This document shows positions 1 to 10,693 of a stretch of 64,000 nucleotides of DNA, piece after piece (position 1 is the first letter of the stretch; each line of letters begins with the position of its first letter). Source of the stretch: Humulus lupulus (Eukaryota; Streptophyta; Magnoliopsida; Rosales; Cannabaceae); NCBI RefSeq assembly GCF_963169125.1, contig NC_084793.1:37350578-37414577 (forward strand), in the 5' to 3' direction. The notes below the pieces were generated by a model. That model searched no databases and was not told the DNA's origin. It saw only the letters and a list, made by a program, of their open reading frames with translations. The translations under genes and the position numbers were made by a program.

Positions 1-1130
1 ATTCACCTGTCAAGTCCAAAGTATCTAAAACAACACAAATCAAGCGTAATTTCGCACAAAACAACATAAACCTTAAAATAAACACCTAAACTAGACTTAA
101 CAACCCAACCACTGCAACATGTAGCAAGGACCTGGGACCTGACCAAAAGGAAAATTTAATAATGCTTTTTATCTTAGGTATTACCCCAAAGTAGATAACT
201 AAGGGCATTGTTATAATTTACCAAATAACCGTCCTCCAATAAATAAAAATGAATAGTCCCAATAGAGGGGAATTGGCAGCTTGTTTCACAAAATACCGTA
301 AGGAAATTAAAGACTTGCTTCTTCTTCCCATCGTCATCTTCTTCCTTGAAAATTTCCCTATCTTTCATATTATCATTGAATAAAATATATTTTATTGATT
401 ATGAAAATATTGGTTAACGAGATCTCCATGTTAACATTTTCTAAAATAATTATTTTAGTTTGTCAATATGTTTTATCACTTTTTCTCACATTATTCTCTT
501 ATCATATCACGTTTTCTCTTCACTAATTTTCCTTTTCTTATTCTTCATCAATTATTTTTATCCCATCACATTCTCTCACAATACTTTTTCTATAATTTTT
601 TTATTGCTTTCTTTTTCATATTATTTTCTCTGAATATATACCTTTCATTAATTTTTTTACAGACTTTACCAATATTTTTTTCTTATATTTTATTAATTTT
701 TCTATACAAAGCTTTTTTTTAAATAATTTTTTTTTTGTAAATCATTAACCAAACACCTTTTTATGTTTTTGAAAACAACAAAAATAATCTTCAACTTTTA
801 AAAAATATATATAATTTAAAAACAAAAATTAATGTCAAACAAGGCTTAAGGTTTTTAGAGGATACCTTACCTTTTATTACAAATGAACTATCTAAAGGTG
901 TATAGAATTGTTGGGTTGTTTTATTTTATCTTTTTAATTGAAAAACTAAAATTTAAAAATAGTAATGTATGTGTAAAATAATAGTAGTTGAGAAAGAAAC
1001 AAGCTCTTTTTCTCCTTGAGTTTTGCTCTTGGAAGGTTTTAATGAGTCCAAATTTCTCTTAAAAAAATAAATAAAGAAACAAGCTCTTTTACTTTTGTTT
1101 AGTAACAAACATAGAGGAAAAGTGTTTTAT
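1..1130. other. AT-rich intergenic sequence
   Basis: No gene could be supported here. The stretch 440-850 is strongly T-rich on the plus strand and gives open frames only because of low complexity. A small minus-strand open frame at 174-368 has an acidic/basic start but no recognisable domain, no splice context and no homologue I can name. Microsatellite-like T and A runs are common. Confidence 0.6.
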
Positions 1131-1133
1131 TTA

Positions 1134-1561
1134 GGTTATGTTTAGTAGGAGTGAGATGCGGAGGGAAGGAGAGGGGACAAGAGGAGAGTAGGGAGAGGGA
1201 CAGTAGGAGAGGTTAAATCCTATATTGTTTGGCAGGAAAGAATTATGGGAGGAAGATGAGAGGTGGAGGATTGGAAATGCAAATCCCACCGTTTAAATCA
1301 TTTTTTGATAATGGAAATGTTCATACTCTCAAGTCTAAATTTTTTAAAATTATCTTTTTAAAAAAAATTAAAAATACAAAAATACCATCTTAAAACATTC
1401 TTAGAAAATCATTATAAAGTTAATATAATAATTTTAAAAATTAATAGTAATCTATCATTCCACTTCACAATCTTATTATCACTCTCCTCTCTTTTCCTCA
1501 TATTTTCTAATTTTCTTAAATTCATCATTTATATTTTTCTTTCATTCTACCAAACATAATG
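1134..1561. mobile_element. Tourist-like MITE (PIF/Harbinger type)
   Basis: The ends are inverted copies of a GGTTATGTTTAGTAG-like terminus: the left end reads GGTTATGTTTAG and the right end reads CTACCAAACATAATG. The element is flanked by the trinucleotide TTA on both sides (1131-1133 and 1562-1564), the target duplication expected for PIF/Harbinger elements. It is 428 bp long and has no coding capacity. The left half is purine-rich (GAGAGGGG-like runs) and the right half is pyrimidine-rich. A relative with the same TIR core lies at 57244-58782. Confidence 0.65.
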
Positions 1562-1790
1562 TTATTTTGTTATCTCATTAGCAATTTGGTAATTAAATGT
1601 TGAGATTTAATTGATATAATCCTTTAGCAATTTTATAATTATGAAAAGTTACAAATTTAATTGACATTCATTATGAAATCAATTTTTTATATTTTGCCTT
1701 GCCATAATTTTTATATTTTGCTTTTTTTTTTCTTTGCATCACATACGTAAATATGTTAAAGTGTGTTATTTGAATAGATATATTGGGAAA

Positions 1791-2125
1791 GACTATGGTG
1801 TTGACAGTGTTTTATCAATACCGATGTTGACAAAAGTTAGTTTCAGCATGTGGTTAATTATAAATTCTAATATTTACTATTACAGTGTATATTGTAGTCA
1901 TTTAATACATCTCGCAAATTTTTAAGAAATTTTCAATAATTTATAGTGCCGAAAATAAGTTTCAAACAACCGTAAATTATTTAGAATTTCTTGAAATTTT
2001 GTGGAATGTTTTAAATGACTACAATATACATTATCATAATAAAAATTATACTTTATAACTATCCACATGCTGAAATCAACTTTTGTCAACATTGTTATTG
2101 ACAAATCTCTGTGAACACCGTAGTG
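1791..2125. mobile_element. Fold-back element with about 120-bp inverted arms
   Basis: The segments 1791-1912 and about 2010-2125 are imperfect inverted copies. Both contain GTTGACAAAAGTT, TTCAGCATGTGG and GTATATTGTAGTCATTTAA in the same order when one is reverse-complemented. The outermost bases read GACTATGGTGTT on the left and, complemented, CACTACGGTGTT on the right. About 95 bp of unpaired spacer separates the arms. No clear target duplication was seen, so the superfamily is open. Transcribed, it would form a long hairpin. Confidence 0.7.
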
Positions 2126-3100
2126 ATACTTTAAATATTTTACAAAAGCTTTATCCTAATTTCTCATAGAGGAACCATAATTTGTCATAGAGGAGAATAA
2201 ATGAAGATAACAAAGTATATTATTTGAATAAATACTTTACAAAAGTTGTATCCTAATTTCTGAGTACCATTTGCATAATTATATCCTAATTACTCACTAA
2301 ATAGTAACATAATTCAACATAAATAAATTAAATATTAGATAACAGTTAAAAAAATATATCATTTCTTTTAATATCTTCAAACTCTTATTTTTTACTCCAA
2401 TTTTCCGATGTGGAAAATGCTCTCAAAAGTAATTATCACACGTTAGAGGAGATAAGAGGATGATTTGTCAGAAAGACACTATTCATCTGAAGGTGATACG
2501 AGAGGGAGTAACACAATAAAAATGTAACAACAAATCAACAATCATAGAAAATAACACCTCAAAAACTTCACTAATGTCCCAAACTCTTCTGGAGGATTGT
2601 CTTCCTCAGTTAGTATTAATTATTTCACTTTTTTTTTTTTGGACAAAATTAAATTAATTATTATACATTTATAACATGAACTTCACTCGAAACGTTTCTT
2701 CATGTTATATAATGGAACATGTTCATATATTTCATCAACTCTCCCACTTTTTTTAAAATAATAATAATAATAAGGGGACGTTGGTGATTGTCACCTGTCA
2801 TTGAAACGCTGAGACGAGTAGTAGTGTTGTGATTAGAATCATTAAAAACGACACAGGAAGGATACGCAGGTAATTACAAAGGAAGGAACCGTATTAACGG
2901 TCCAATTAAGGCAAACAATTCCAAAATCGAAATAGCTTATTGTCGTCATTACGTATGCCAATGCTTTTGAAACGTTTTTTTTTCTTTTTTTCTTTTGGTT
3001 GGGTTTGGTTTTGTTCTCATCGCACTCAACCTTTCTAATCAATTAAATGAGAAAAAAATACTCAAGGGAGAGGGACGCCATTCATTTACACAAAGATGGG
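2126..3100. other. AT-rich spacer upstream of the Agenet-ENT gene
   Basis: No coding sequence is supported. The last few hundred bases, from about 2750, are less AT-biased and probably hold the promoter of the plus-strand gene that begins near 3050-3160. I could not fix a TATA box or a transcription start from the sequence alone. Confidence 0.4.
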
Positions 3101-3159
3101 GTTTTGAGTTCAACATAAGCTCAAACACGTGTTGTTCGTTTTTCAATCCTCAGTCTCAG

Positions 3160-3778
3160 GTCAGTCTCATTCATTTCCCAACATTAAATCTTCTCTTTCG
3201 TTTTCTAAATCATACTAAGCCTGTTTTTTTTTTAATGAAAATCTTTTCTGGATGTTTTTCTTTTTTGGTTTTTCTTGATATCCCAGTTGTTAATTTTCTT
3301 TCTTTTACAATGGAAAATGGAAAAGGGAAAACTTTTCTTGAGTTGCATATATAATAATGGTACTTGATTTGACCACCTTAAATGAGGCTAAATCTAAGTA
3401 TTTTTATTTTTGCCACAATTTTTTATTTTGGGACTAAAAGCTAAAGTTTTTGTTTGTTATTTTATTTTGTTTACTGGTCATGAATCATGATGAGATGGAT
3501 TGTTTAGGCCAATTGATATTTCACACTGACTGGTTATGGGTTTCTGATTTATGTTTCTGTTGATTGCTTTAGCTTTCAAAGTATTGATTACTCAAAGATT
3601 AAATAAGTTTTATAGTCAATATCAAAGAATACCTCGAACTACCCAGATCAAGCTTTATTTTTTATTTTTGACTTAATTCTTTATTAATTTCAGATTCAGA
3701 ATAGCAATGTAATCTTGGGTAGTTTTCAATTTCCCATAACTTTCTTCGCTCCCTGTTAATTTCTATTGGATTTTTCAG
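3160..3778 (+). other. Probable 5'-UTR intron of the Agenet-ENT gene
   Basis: The segment opens with CAG|GTCAGT after position 3159 and closes with TTTTTCAG at 3778, giving a canonical GT..AG intron of 619 bp just 24 bp before the start codon. Its T-rich body is typical of plant introns. The non-coding first exon would lie upstream, near 3050-3159. This is inference from splice motifs; no transcript evidence is available here. Confidence 0.5.
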
Positions 3779-3802
3779 GTTGACCTTTAAAAGAGTCTGG
3801 AA

Positions 3803-5152
3803 ATGGAGTTCAAAGAAGGGAGTTCAGTGGAGGTGGTGAGAGAACAGATGGGTCCGTATGGTCCATGGTATCCTGGCTGTGTAATTGGTCTAGATGGAAA
3901 TGATTACATGATTAGGTACAAGTTTCTTATGGACAACCGAGGAAAATTGGCTGTGGAGAGGGTGCAGGAGAAGAACATGAGGCCTCAACCTCCACATCAT
4001 GATCAGGAGAAGAAAAGATGGGTTGCTGGTGATATAGCTGAGGTGTTTGATACACAGTGTTGGAGGGTTGGGAAGGTGGCCAAAGTATTGAGAAAAGGTC
4101 GTTTGGTTGTTAAGTTCTATGGTTTCATTCAACTTAAGGAGTTCAATGTGTCTTGTTTAAGAACTCATAAACTTTGGCATGAGAAGAAGTGGTCAGTGCT
4201 TGTCAAAGTAAGGGCATTTACCTTCTGTTTTTTTTTTTGTTTTTTGTCTTCTGTATTGTTTTTGACAATTTGACCTTGGACCTTTTCTTTTATAACTTTT
4301 TTTCCACTATTGGCTTAGTTATCTTCAGCTATTCTGTCCTTCTTTGAAGCTAGTAGTAATCTGTCTCGTATGATTGTTTTTGTCAATGGAGTTTTCTTAT
4401 GCCTTAGAAAATGTGTTTTACAGGTTCAAAACAATGGAAAGGAAGCTAGCCATTCTCCACAAACTACTTCAAACCAGTGTTGGAGCTTGGTTTGCAGTGA
4501 TCCATTTCAGGCAGTTTGTGAATCAGAAATTTGCTCAAAAAACGGACATGTACCAAGAAGCCTTAAGAAGAGAACTCATGACTTTGATCCTCTTCATGAA
4601 CCAGTCTCCAAGAACCAAATTTTGGGAAAAAACTTTAGGAAAAGAACATTAAAACCGGTTGCAGGAGTATGCAGTAGGCCTTTGGTAAAAAACAATTCTT
4701 TTCGTACTTTTCACCAAATAGGATTAGCCAACATCACCAAACCGGAACAAGAAACAAACAACTGGTTACATTGTTCTGCTCAGCCTACTAAAGATAGTAA
4801 TGAGTGCTCGGTTGCTAGTTGTAGTTTGAACGAGTCTGCTAACTCCACAAGAGGAAGCTCGCTTAAGCTTAATGAAAAGAATTTTCCTGATTCGGACGCT
4901 GAGTCATCTTCACTGCCATCTTTTTCCAGTAAAAGGAACACAGTTCTTCCATGTTTTGGAAGCAAACTAGGAGTTGACATCCATAATTTGGAGCTTCAAG
5001 CCTACAAGTCAACAGTGCTGGCACTTTATGCCTCAGGCCCCTTAAGTTGGGAACAAGAGTCTATGCTAACTAATCTGCGCCTCTCTCTACATATTTCAAA
5101 TGATGAACATTTGCTTCAGCTGAGACACCTTTTGGCTGCTCAAGTTCTTTGA
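3803..5152 (+). CDS. Agenet (Tudor-like) plus ENT domain protein
   Basis: Two coding exons, 3803-4207 and 4424-5152, joined in phase 0 across a 216-bp intron (AAA|GTAAGG to TTTACAG|GTTC), give about 377 residues. Residues about 4-75 and 78-133 form two Agenet/Tudor-like repeats; visible marks are SSVEVVRE, WYPG, YMIRY and then WVAGDIAEVFD, WRVGKV and VVKFYG. The middle is Ser/Lys-rich and probably disordered. The last 60 residues form an ENT domain, recognisable by LELQAYKSTVLALYA, LSWEQESMLTNLR and ISNDEH. Agenet domains in plants bind histone tails or RNA, and ENT is the helical domain first described in EMSY. A nuclear chromatin-reader role is therefore likely, though the ligand is unknown. 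The start is the first ATG after the 5'-UTR splice site. The frame is intact and the gene appears functional. Confidence 0.88.
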
Positions 5153-6190
5153 TCATCATCTTCATCTCGGTCAACACCGACATGTTTGGTATCTGCTGAA
5201 AGATTCAGGTGATTCTCCACTAATCTCTTGAATGTTTTAGATGCTGTACTTGTAGCTCTTTAAGTGTAGATACATGTGTAAGTAAATTGGTCCAGAACGA
5301 AGGACTTCATTTTTTTGTTTTTGTTTTTGTTTTCATTTGTAGTTATAATAAGTGACTGTGTCTATCAAAAAATATGCACATGTGTAAAGTTAATAATAAG
5401 TCATCTAAATAGTTTTTGGATGCCAACTTGTTTGTTGAAGATGGAATGAGATCTTTTAGTTTTTGACTGTGTTTTTGATGTTTGTATATATGTGTGAATG
5501 TTTTGGTTAGCTGTTATGGAAACGTATGTTTAGTTTCTGTATTTTAAGCTATAAGATTTTGTTTTCCTTTTCTAACTAAACAAATGGAATTGTTAATCCT
5601 TTCCACGAGACAACTCAACTAAACTTTTTGTGCTATAATTGTCTCTTTATTTGGTTAAACTTTATTGCTAACACTATTATTCCTTTTGATGAAATTTTGA
5701 AATTGTTTACACGTTTATACTTTATACCATTCACCATAAAAAAGCTATTTACGAATATTTTTGTTTTTGTTATATTATTTTATTTTTTTAAAATGTTATC
5801 CTTTTTAATATTTGTCTGTTTACAAATCTTAGTATATTATCCTATAACATTATATCTCTAAATCTATATATCTAGCGTGGCACTCTAAAATTATTCCAAA
5901 TTATTTTTTTTTATTTTTTTTTAATCTAATTTTTTTATTCATTTTTATTAATAATTATTTAAACTTTATTTTTTAGATATTTAAATAAGATTTTTTTTTA
6001 ATTAAATACCTAATAAACTAACAAAAAATAAAATAAAATAAAAACTACATTAAACGTCATTTTTTTAGATATTTAAATAAGATTTTTTTAATTAAATACC
6101 TAATATACTAACAAAAAATAAAATAATAAAAAAAACTACAAATATATACTACATAATATACTAATAAAATAAAATCTTTGAAGCTGGATA
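5153..6190. other. 3' flank of the Agenet-ENT gene and AT-rich spacer
   Basis: The first 200-300 bp after the stop codon are the likely 3' UTR, with several AATAA-like signals and a T-rich run near 5311-5335. From about 5860 there is a degraded copy of the GTGGCACTCTAAAATT segment that also marks the Helitron starts further right. Near 5960-6170 a short block (TTTTTAGATATTTAAATAAGATTTTTTT followed by TAAATACCTAATA) is present twice. No gene is seen. Confidence 0.45.
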
Positions 6191-6198
6191 TAAAATAT

Positions 6199-6250
6199 TT
6201 TAGCCATAGATATTCTTAAGTGGGGACTGTATCACTTTTGATTATGTGGT
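6199..6250. repeat. Inverted partial copy of the neighbouring MITE
   Basis: The segment (TTAGCCATAGATATTC, then AAGTGGGGAC, then CACTTTTGATTATGTG) is the inverted complement of 6381-6433 inside the MITE at 6316-6466, with only a few mismatches over about 52 bp. It looks like a truncated second MITE copy. Together the two could form a stem-loop with a loop of about 130 bases. Confidence 0.75.
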
Positions 6251-6315
6251 GATATAGAGTTTGTTTGGAAAAAAAAATAAACATTCTATTATGTTAATCT
6301 ATATCTATATATTAT

Positions 6316-6466
6316 GAGTAATGATTGGAACAGACTTAAATTACACACAATTTTTACACACAATGATATGTATTTATCTCAATCACATAATCAAAAGTGA
6401 TATGGTCCCCACTTAAGAATATTTATGGCTAAAATTGAATATACATCTATTTACGTAACATTACTC
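6316..6466. mobile_element. Mutator-type MITE with 9-bp target duplication
   Basis: Termini are GAGTAATG and its inverse CATTACTC, and the 151-bp element is flanked by the exact 9-bp direct repeat ATATATTAT (6307-6315 and 6467-6475). A 9-bp TSD is characteristic of Mutator-like elements. Removing the element and one TSD copy rejoins TCTATATATTAT to ATAAGGGACAG, which restores a plausible Helitron 5' start. The MITE therefore inserted into the Helitron terminus. Confidence 0.8.
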
Positions 6467-6604
6467 ATATATTATATAAGGGACAGCTTCAATGAGATAT
6501 AATGTGACACTCTAAAATTGTTCTAAAACATTCTATCTATTTTATCATTTAATCTAATTTTATATTCATTTTATAAATTATAATAATATATATTATATAA
6601 AGGA

Positions 6605-7175
6605 GAGTTTCAAGTAGATAATGTGATACTCTAAAATTGCCCTAAAATACTCTATCTATTTTCTCATTTAATCTAATTTATATTCATTTTATAGACTATA
6701 ACAATATAGTAATTTAAAAAATTATAAGTAGTTACATATTTTTTAAATTTAAATAAGATATTTACAATATATTATTATTAACTCTATCTATTTTACACAT
6801 TTAAAAAACTAAAATTGCTCAAAAACATTTTATCTATTTTCTCATTTGATTTAATTTTTTATTCATTTTATAGATTATAATAATATAGTAATTTAAAAAA
6901 ATGTAAGTAGTTACATCTTTTTTTAAATTTAAATAAGATATTTACAATATATTATTATTTACTCTATCTATTTTAATCGTTTAAAAAACTAAAATTGCTC
7001 TAAAGCACTTTATTTATTTTCTCCTTTAATCTAATTTTTTATTCATTTTATAGATTATAATAATGTAGTAATTTAAAAAAAAATGTACCATACACGTTTT
7101 AAAAATTATGTACTTACATATTTTTTAAATTTAAATAAGATATTTACAATATATATTATTTACTCTGTCTATTTT
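6605..7175 (+). repeat. Tandem repeat, about 180-bp unit, roughly three copies
   Basis: A block with CTATCTATTTTCTCATTTAATC, TTCATTTTATAGA(T/C)TATAA, GTAATTTAAAAAA, GTAGTTACAT and ATTTAAATAAGATATTTACAA recurs at about 6650, 6830 and 7010 in the same order. Copies differ by scattered substitutions and small indels. It lies in the 5' part of the Helitron and probably grew by slippage or unequal exchange. Confidence 0.7.
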
Positions 7176-8296
7176 ATATATTTAAAAAATATAGTAATAA
7201 TAAAAAACAAAAAAAAATGTAACTACTAACTACGTTTATATATAAATCAATACATTCAAAAAAATATATTTTATAAATGAATGTAGTAATGTATTTTACG
7301 TAAATATTGTTTTATTTTAGATATATGTGTTTTAAAAAATGTAGTTTAAAAATAGCATATATGTATAGATAAAAAAAAAACATAAAGAGCTATTAATTAA
7401 TACTTAAATATTGAACTTTTTAAAAAATATATAAACAAAAAGGTAAAATAATTCAAATTCCAAGCCAAAATATATTAACAATTAAAAATATCAATAAATG
7501 TACACATCAATATTTATACACATGATATTAATTTGATTAAAAATTTATTTAAAGAGCTATTAAAACGTAAAAAAATTCAAATTCAAAACCAAAATATCTT
7601 AACAATTAAAAATATCAATACATATAAACATAATATTAATTTGATTAAGAATTTATTTAGCTCTATGACTTTGCTCTCAATTAGTCAAGTGAGTAATAAT
7701 CAATAATTTAAGTTTCAAGGTATTCAATCTCTCTATATATATATGAATATATGTGTATATATACAAATTGTATATCTAAAATTGTTAGTTTATGTATATA
7801 TATCATATTAGTATATATAAACAAATATAGAATTACGTTAAATATATATAATTGAATTACAAAATATATAAATTCAAATTATAATATTTATCAAACAAAT
7901 ATAAATTACCTTAAATATATATTTAAAATTATTATAAAAAAATTTACGTGAAGGCGGGAATATTTTTTAATATATTTATATGATGTGGCACTCTAAATAA
8001 GTTGCACTAAAGCACATTTTCTATTTTCTTTTTTTTTCACATTTTTTAATTTGAATTCAAATTTTATTAGATATTTAGTTATCACAACTGTTTAATTAAA
8101 TTATAAATATAAATAACCGTGAACTTTTCTCATTTTTTATTTTAATGTCCTAATTTATGGCTATTAATTAATTAATGAAAAAACTCTATCTTTTTTCTCA
8201 TTTTTATTTTAATAATCATAATAAAAATAGATGTCAATTAAAAAAATCTATATATAATAATAAATAAATAAATAATCTATCTATTTTTATTTACAA

Positions 8297-8965
8297 CCTG
8301 TTGACAAAATACGAGATCCAAATGTCAATTTTTAACAATAAATTATCCAAATGAGTAATCAACCTTTTGATAAAACACAAGGTCCACGAGTTAATTTTAA
8401 AAAATAAAGGGTCAAAACTAGTAATTGGCAAAAATACAAAGTTCAAAATGGTGTGAACCCTTAAGTAAAACATAAATTATATATATTTATATAATTTACT
8501 TTCTATAAAGAATTTTTAACACTTTGAATAAATACATAGTCGAAAGGTTAATTTTTAAAAATAAAGAGTCAAAACGAGTAATCAACCAAAGTATAGTTTT
8601 CAGATAACTGATCTATCTATTCCTATTTTTAACATTTTGACAAAACTTGAGGTCCACAAGTTAATTTTTAAAAATAAAGGTCTCAACGGGTAATCGGCTA
8701 AAATACAAGATTCAAAATGATGTGAACTCTTACAAAAAAACCTAAATTATATATAATTTAATTTTTATAAAGAATTTTTAACCTTTTGAATAAATATATG
8801 GTCCAAATATAAATTTATAAAAATAAATGGTCAAAACGGGTAATCTGCCAAAATACAATATTCAAATAATCGATCTATCCAATCCTATATTTAACCTTTT
8901 GACAAAACACAAGGTCTAAAAGTTCATTTTAAAAAATAAAGGGTTCAAACGGGTAATCGTCCAAA
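8297..8965 (+). repeat. Tandem repeat, about 265-bp unit
   Basis: The motifs TTTTGACAAAAC, AAGGTCCACAAGTTAATTTT, AATAAAGGGTCAAAACGGGTAATC and GCCAAAATACAA recur at roughly 8360, 8630 and 8890, with a half-unit variant (CTTTGAATAAATA, GGTCCAAA) in between. Copies are diverged. The array has no coding capacity and lies in the 3' half of the Helitron. Confidence 0.65.
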
Positions 8966-9654
8966 ATAAGTCTTACACAAAACATAAATTTTCATATACA
9001 TAATTTAGATTTTTTATAAAAAAAAATCACGCAAAGCGTATAATAATGATAATAATAATAAAAAATAAAAGCACACGTACAACAAATTTTTTAACTTTGT
9101 TTTCGGTACTTTAATTATTCAAAATTCTTCAAAACTTGCAAGAGGTTTGATATACAATGGATACCATTATGAAAAAAAATTGTGGCCAATATACCCTCAC
9201 GTGTCCATATAAAGAACAAGTTGTACGAGTAGGGTGAAAATAATCCATGTCGTAGCAATCTCCTAAAAGTATTTTAAAATATGTATATTTTTTTAATAAT
9301 TATAAAAGACTGCGCGAAGCGCGGTTATGTTTTCTAGTTTGATAATATTTTAGAACTATATTTAACTACTAATTTGTTAATATGAATTGCAAATTTTTAT
9401 TGATATTATAATAACTTTTAAATGAACTAAATTTCAATAGCATATCTCTTCTATATAAAAAGTGTGTATATAACATAAATTCAAACGGTTTGTTTTGTTA
9501 ATTTTAATGAAAGTATCTAAATATTTAACGGAATATTCCTTTAAAACTAACTAAAATAGATATTTATTAATTATATTAATATAAATTCAAAAATTATAAA
9601 ATATCATTATTATAATAATATACAATACAAAATTAGATATTTAATAATTATATT

Positions 9655-10467
9655 TGTTGACACCGTTTTTTATCAACTTAAATTGTAGAGCAATTAAACA
9701 ATAAAGCGAATGAATAATGAAGAAAAACAAGAGGATTTTTACGTGGTTCAACAGTTAATCTGCCTAGTCCACGAGTCTATATTATTAAGACTTAGGAGTT
9801 TTCTGGAAATTCTTCAGACATGAATTACCCAGACTTTTCTCTCCAGAAATCAGAAAATCAATCCTCTACAAGTGGTGATTCCTTCTCTATTTATAGAGAA
9901 GATTGTAGAATTCATTCCCACATATTTCGAGAAGATATTCTGTAAATCAATTGAAATAATGATATTAAATGCATTATCTCATATATACACGGAAACGTCC
10001 CATGAAGATCATGAACGGATAACAAATTAAATGATATCCCTTAAATATTGGGATTACATAACAGTAGCATGTTCACACGTAATGCGCTATCCCAGGTGAT
10101 TCATCAGGTATTCGAGATCAGCAATTGGCATTGAGTCCGTCAAGTCTATGGGTCAGTCACGAGCTCGCCACTCAACTTCACTCTATGCTCGGGATAGGTA
10201 GGTGTTGACGAGGCTGTCACATCCGAGCTTGCACTTCCCGAGCTCGAGCTATCTCGCCTGACGACAATTGATGAAAAATATATTTAAGTGTCATGCCATT
10301 GCCCATCGCGAGCTCAGAGAATATTCGAGGTTATGCATCCTCGAGGTCGTTGTTTTACTTCAGAGGTTTTATGGCTGGGCCATATGATGTTTTCATACAT
10401 TTCGAGCTCACCTGAAGAGCCCAGTTTTCGGGGTCATAACCTCTTATCTCGAAATCTGGGTGTAACA
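9655..10467 (-). repeat. 3' LTR of the Tat element
   Basis: 813 bp, TG...CA ends. It pairs with 45723-46542. On the minus strand a TATA box lies opposite 9887-9896 (plus-strand CTATTTATAG), within a small palindrome TTCTCTAT/ATAGAGAA, and probably marks the U3/R promoter. Confidence 0.92.
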
Positions 10468-10479
10468 TTTTGCCCCCTC
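10468..10479 (-). other. Polypurine tract of the Tat element
   Basis: The minus strand reads GAGGGGGCAAAA directly before the 3' LTR, the position and composition expected for the plus-strand DNA primer of an LTR retrotransposon. Confidence 0.85.
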
Positions 10480-10693
10480 AAAAGTATCAGTTCGAATCCT
10501 ATGAGAAGGAAACTTTTTAACTGCCCCTCTTGGAAACTATACCATCAATTGCACTCGAATGTGGACACGCGTCAACCAGGTATTGATTAATCATAGTACT
10601 TGAGTGCCTTGGTACCATGCCCACGTTCGTATGCCTACCAACTTTATGGTACCATCATCTCATTTGTCCCTGACCGTCGGATCGGATACGAAA
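10480..10693. other. Tat 3' untranslated segment
   Basis: Host-element sequence between the polypurine tract and the Tekay insertion. No coding signal is seen. It probably borders the lost start of the antisense ORF that resumes near 19500. Confidence 0.5.

Larger units (their letters stand above)
6298..9337 (+). mobile_element. Non-autonomous Helitron
   Basis: The right end has the Helitron 3' signature: a short GC hairpin (GCGC-GAA-GCGC, about 9311-9323), then a short spacer and CTAG at 9334-9337, followed by T. The left end is one of two TCTATAT starts, at 6298 or 6304, each preceded by A, which fits A|T target insertion. The subterminal TTCAATGAGATATAATG and CACTCTAAAATTG segment follows. 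No Rep/helicase ORF is present, so it is non-autonomous. It contains a MITE near its left end and two families of tandem repeats. Similar CACTCTAAA starts recur near 6505, 6625 and 7990, so several copies may be nested or tandem. The 5' boundary is uncertain. Confidence 0.65.

Noticed and set aside
174..368. Minus-strand 64-codon open frame
   Set aside because: No domain, no splice context and no recognisable homologue; could be chance.
468..722. Plus-strand open frame rich in Phe/Leu/Ile
   Set aside because: Product of T-rich low-complexity DNA.
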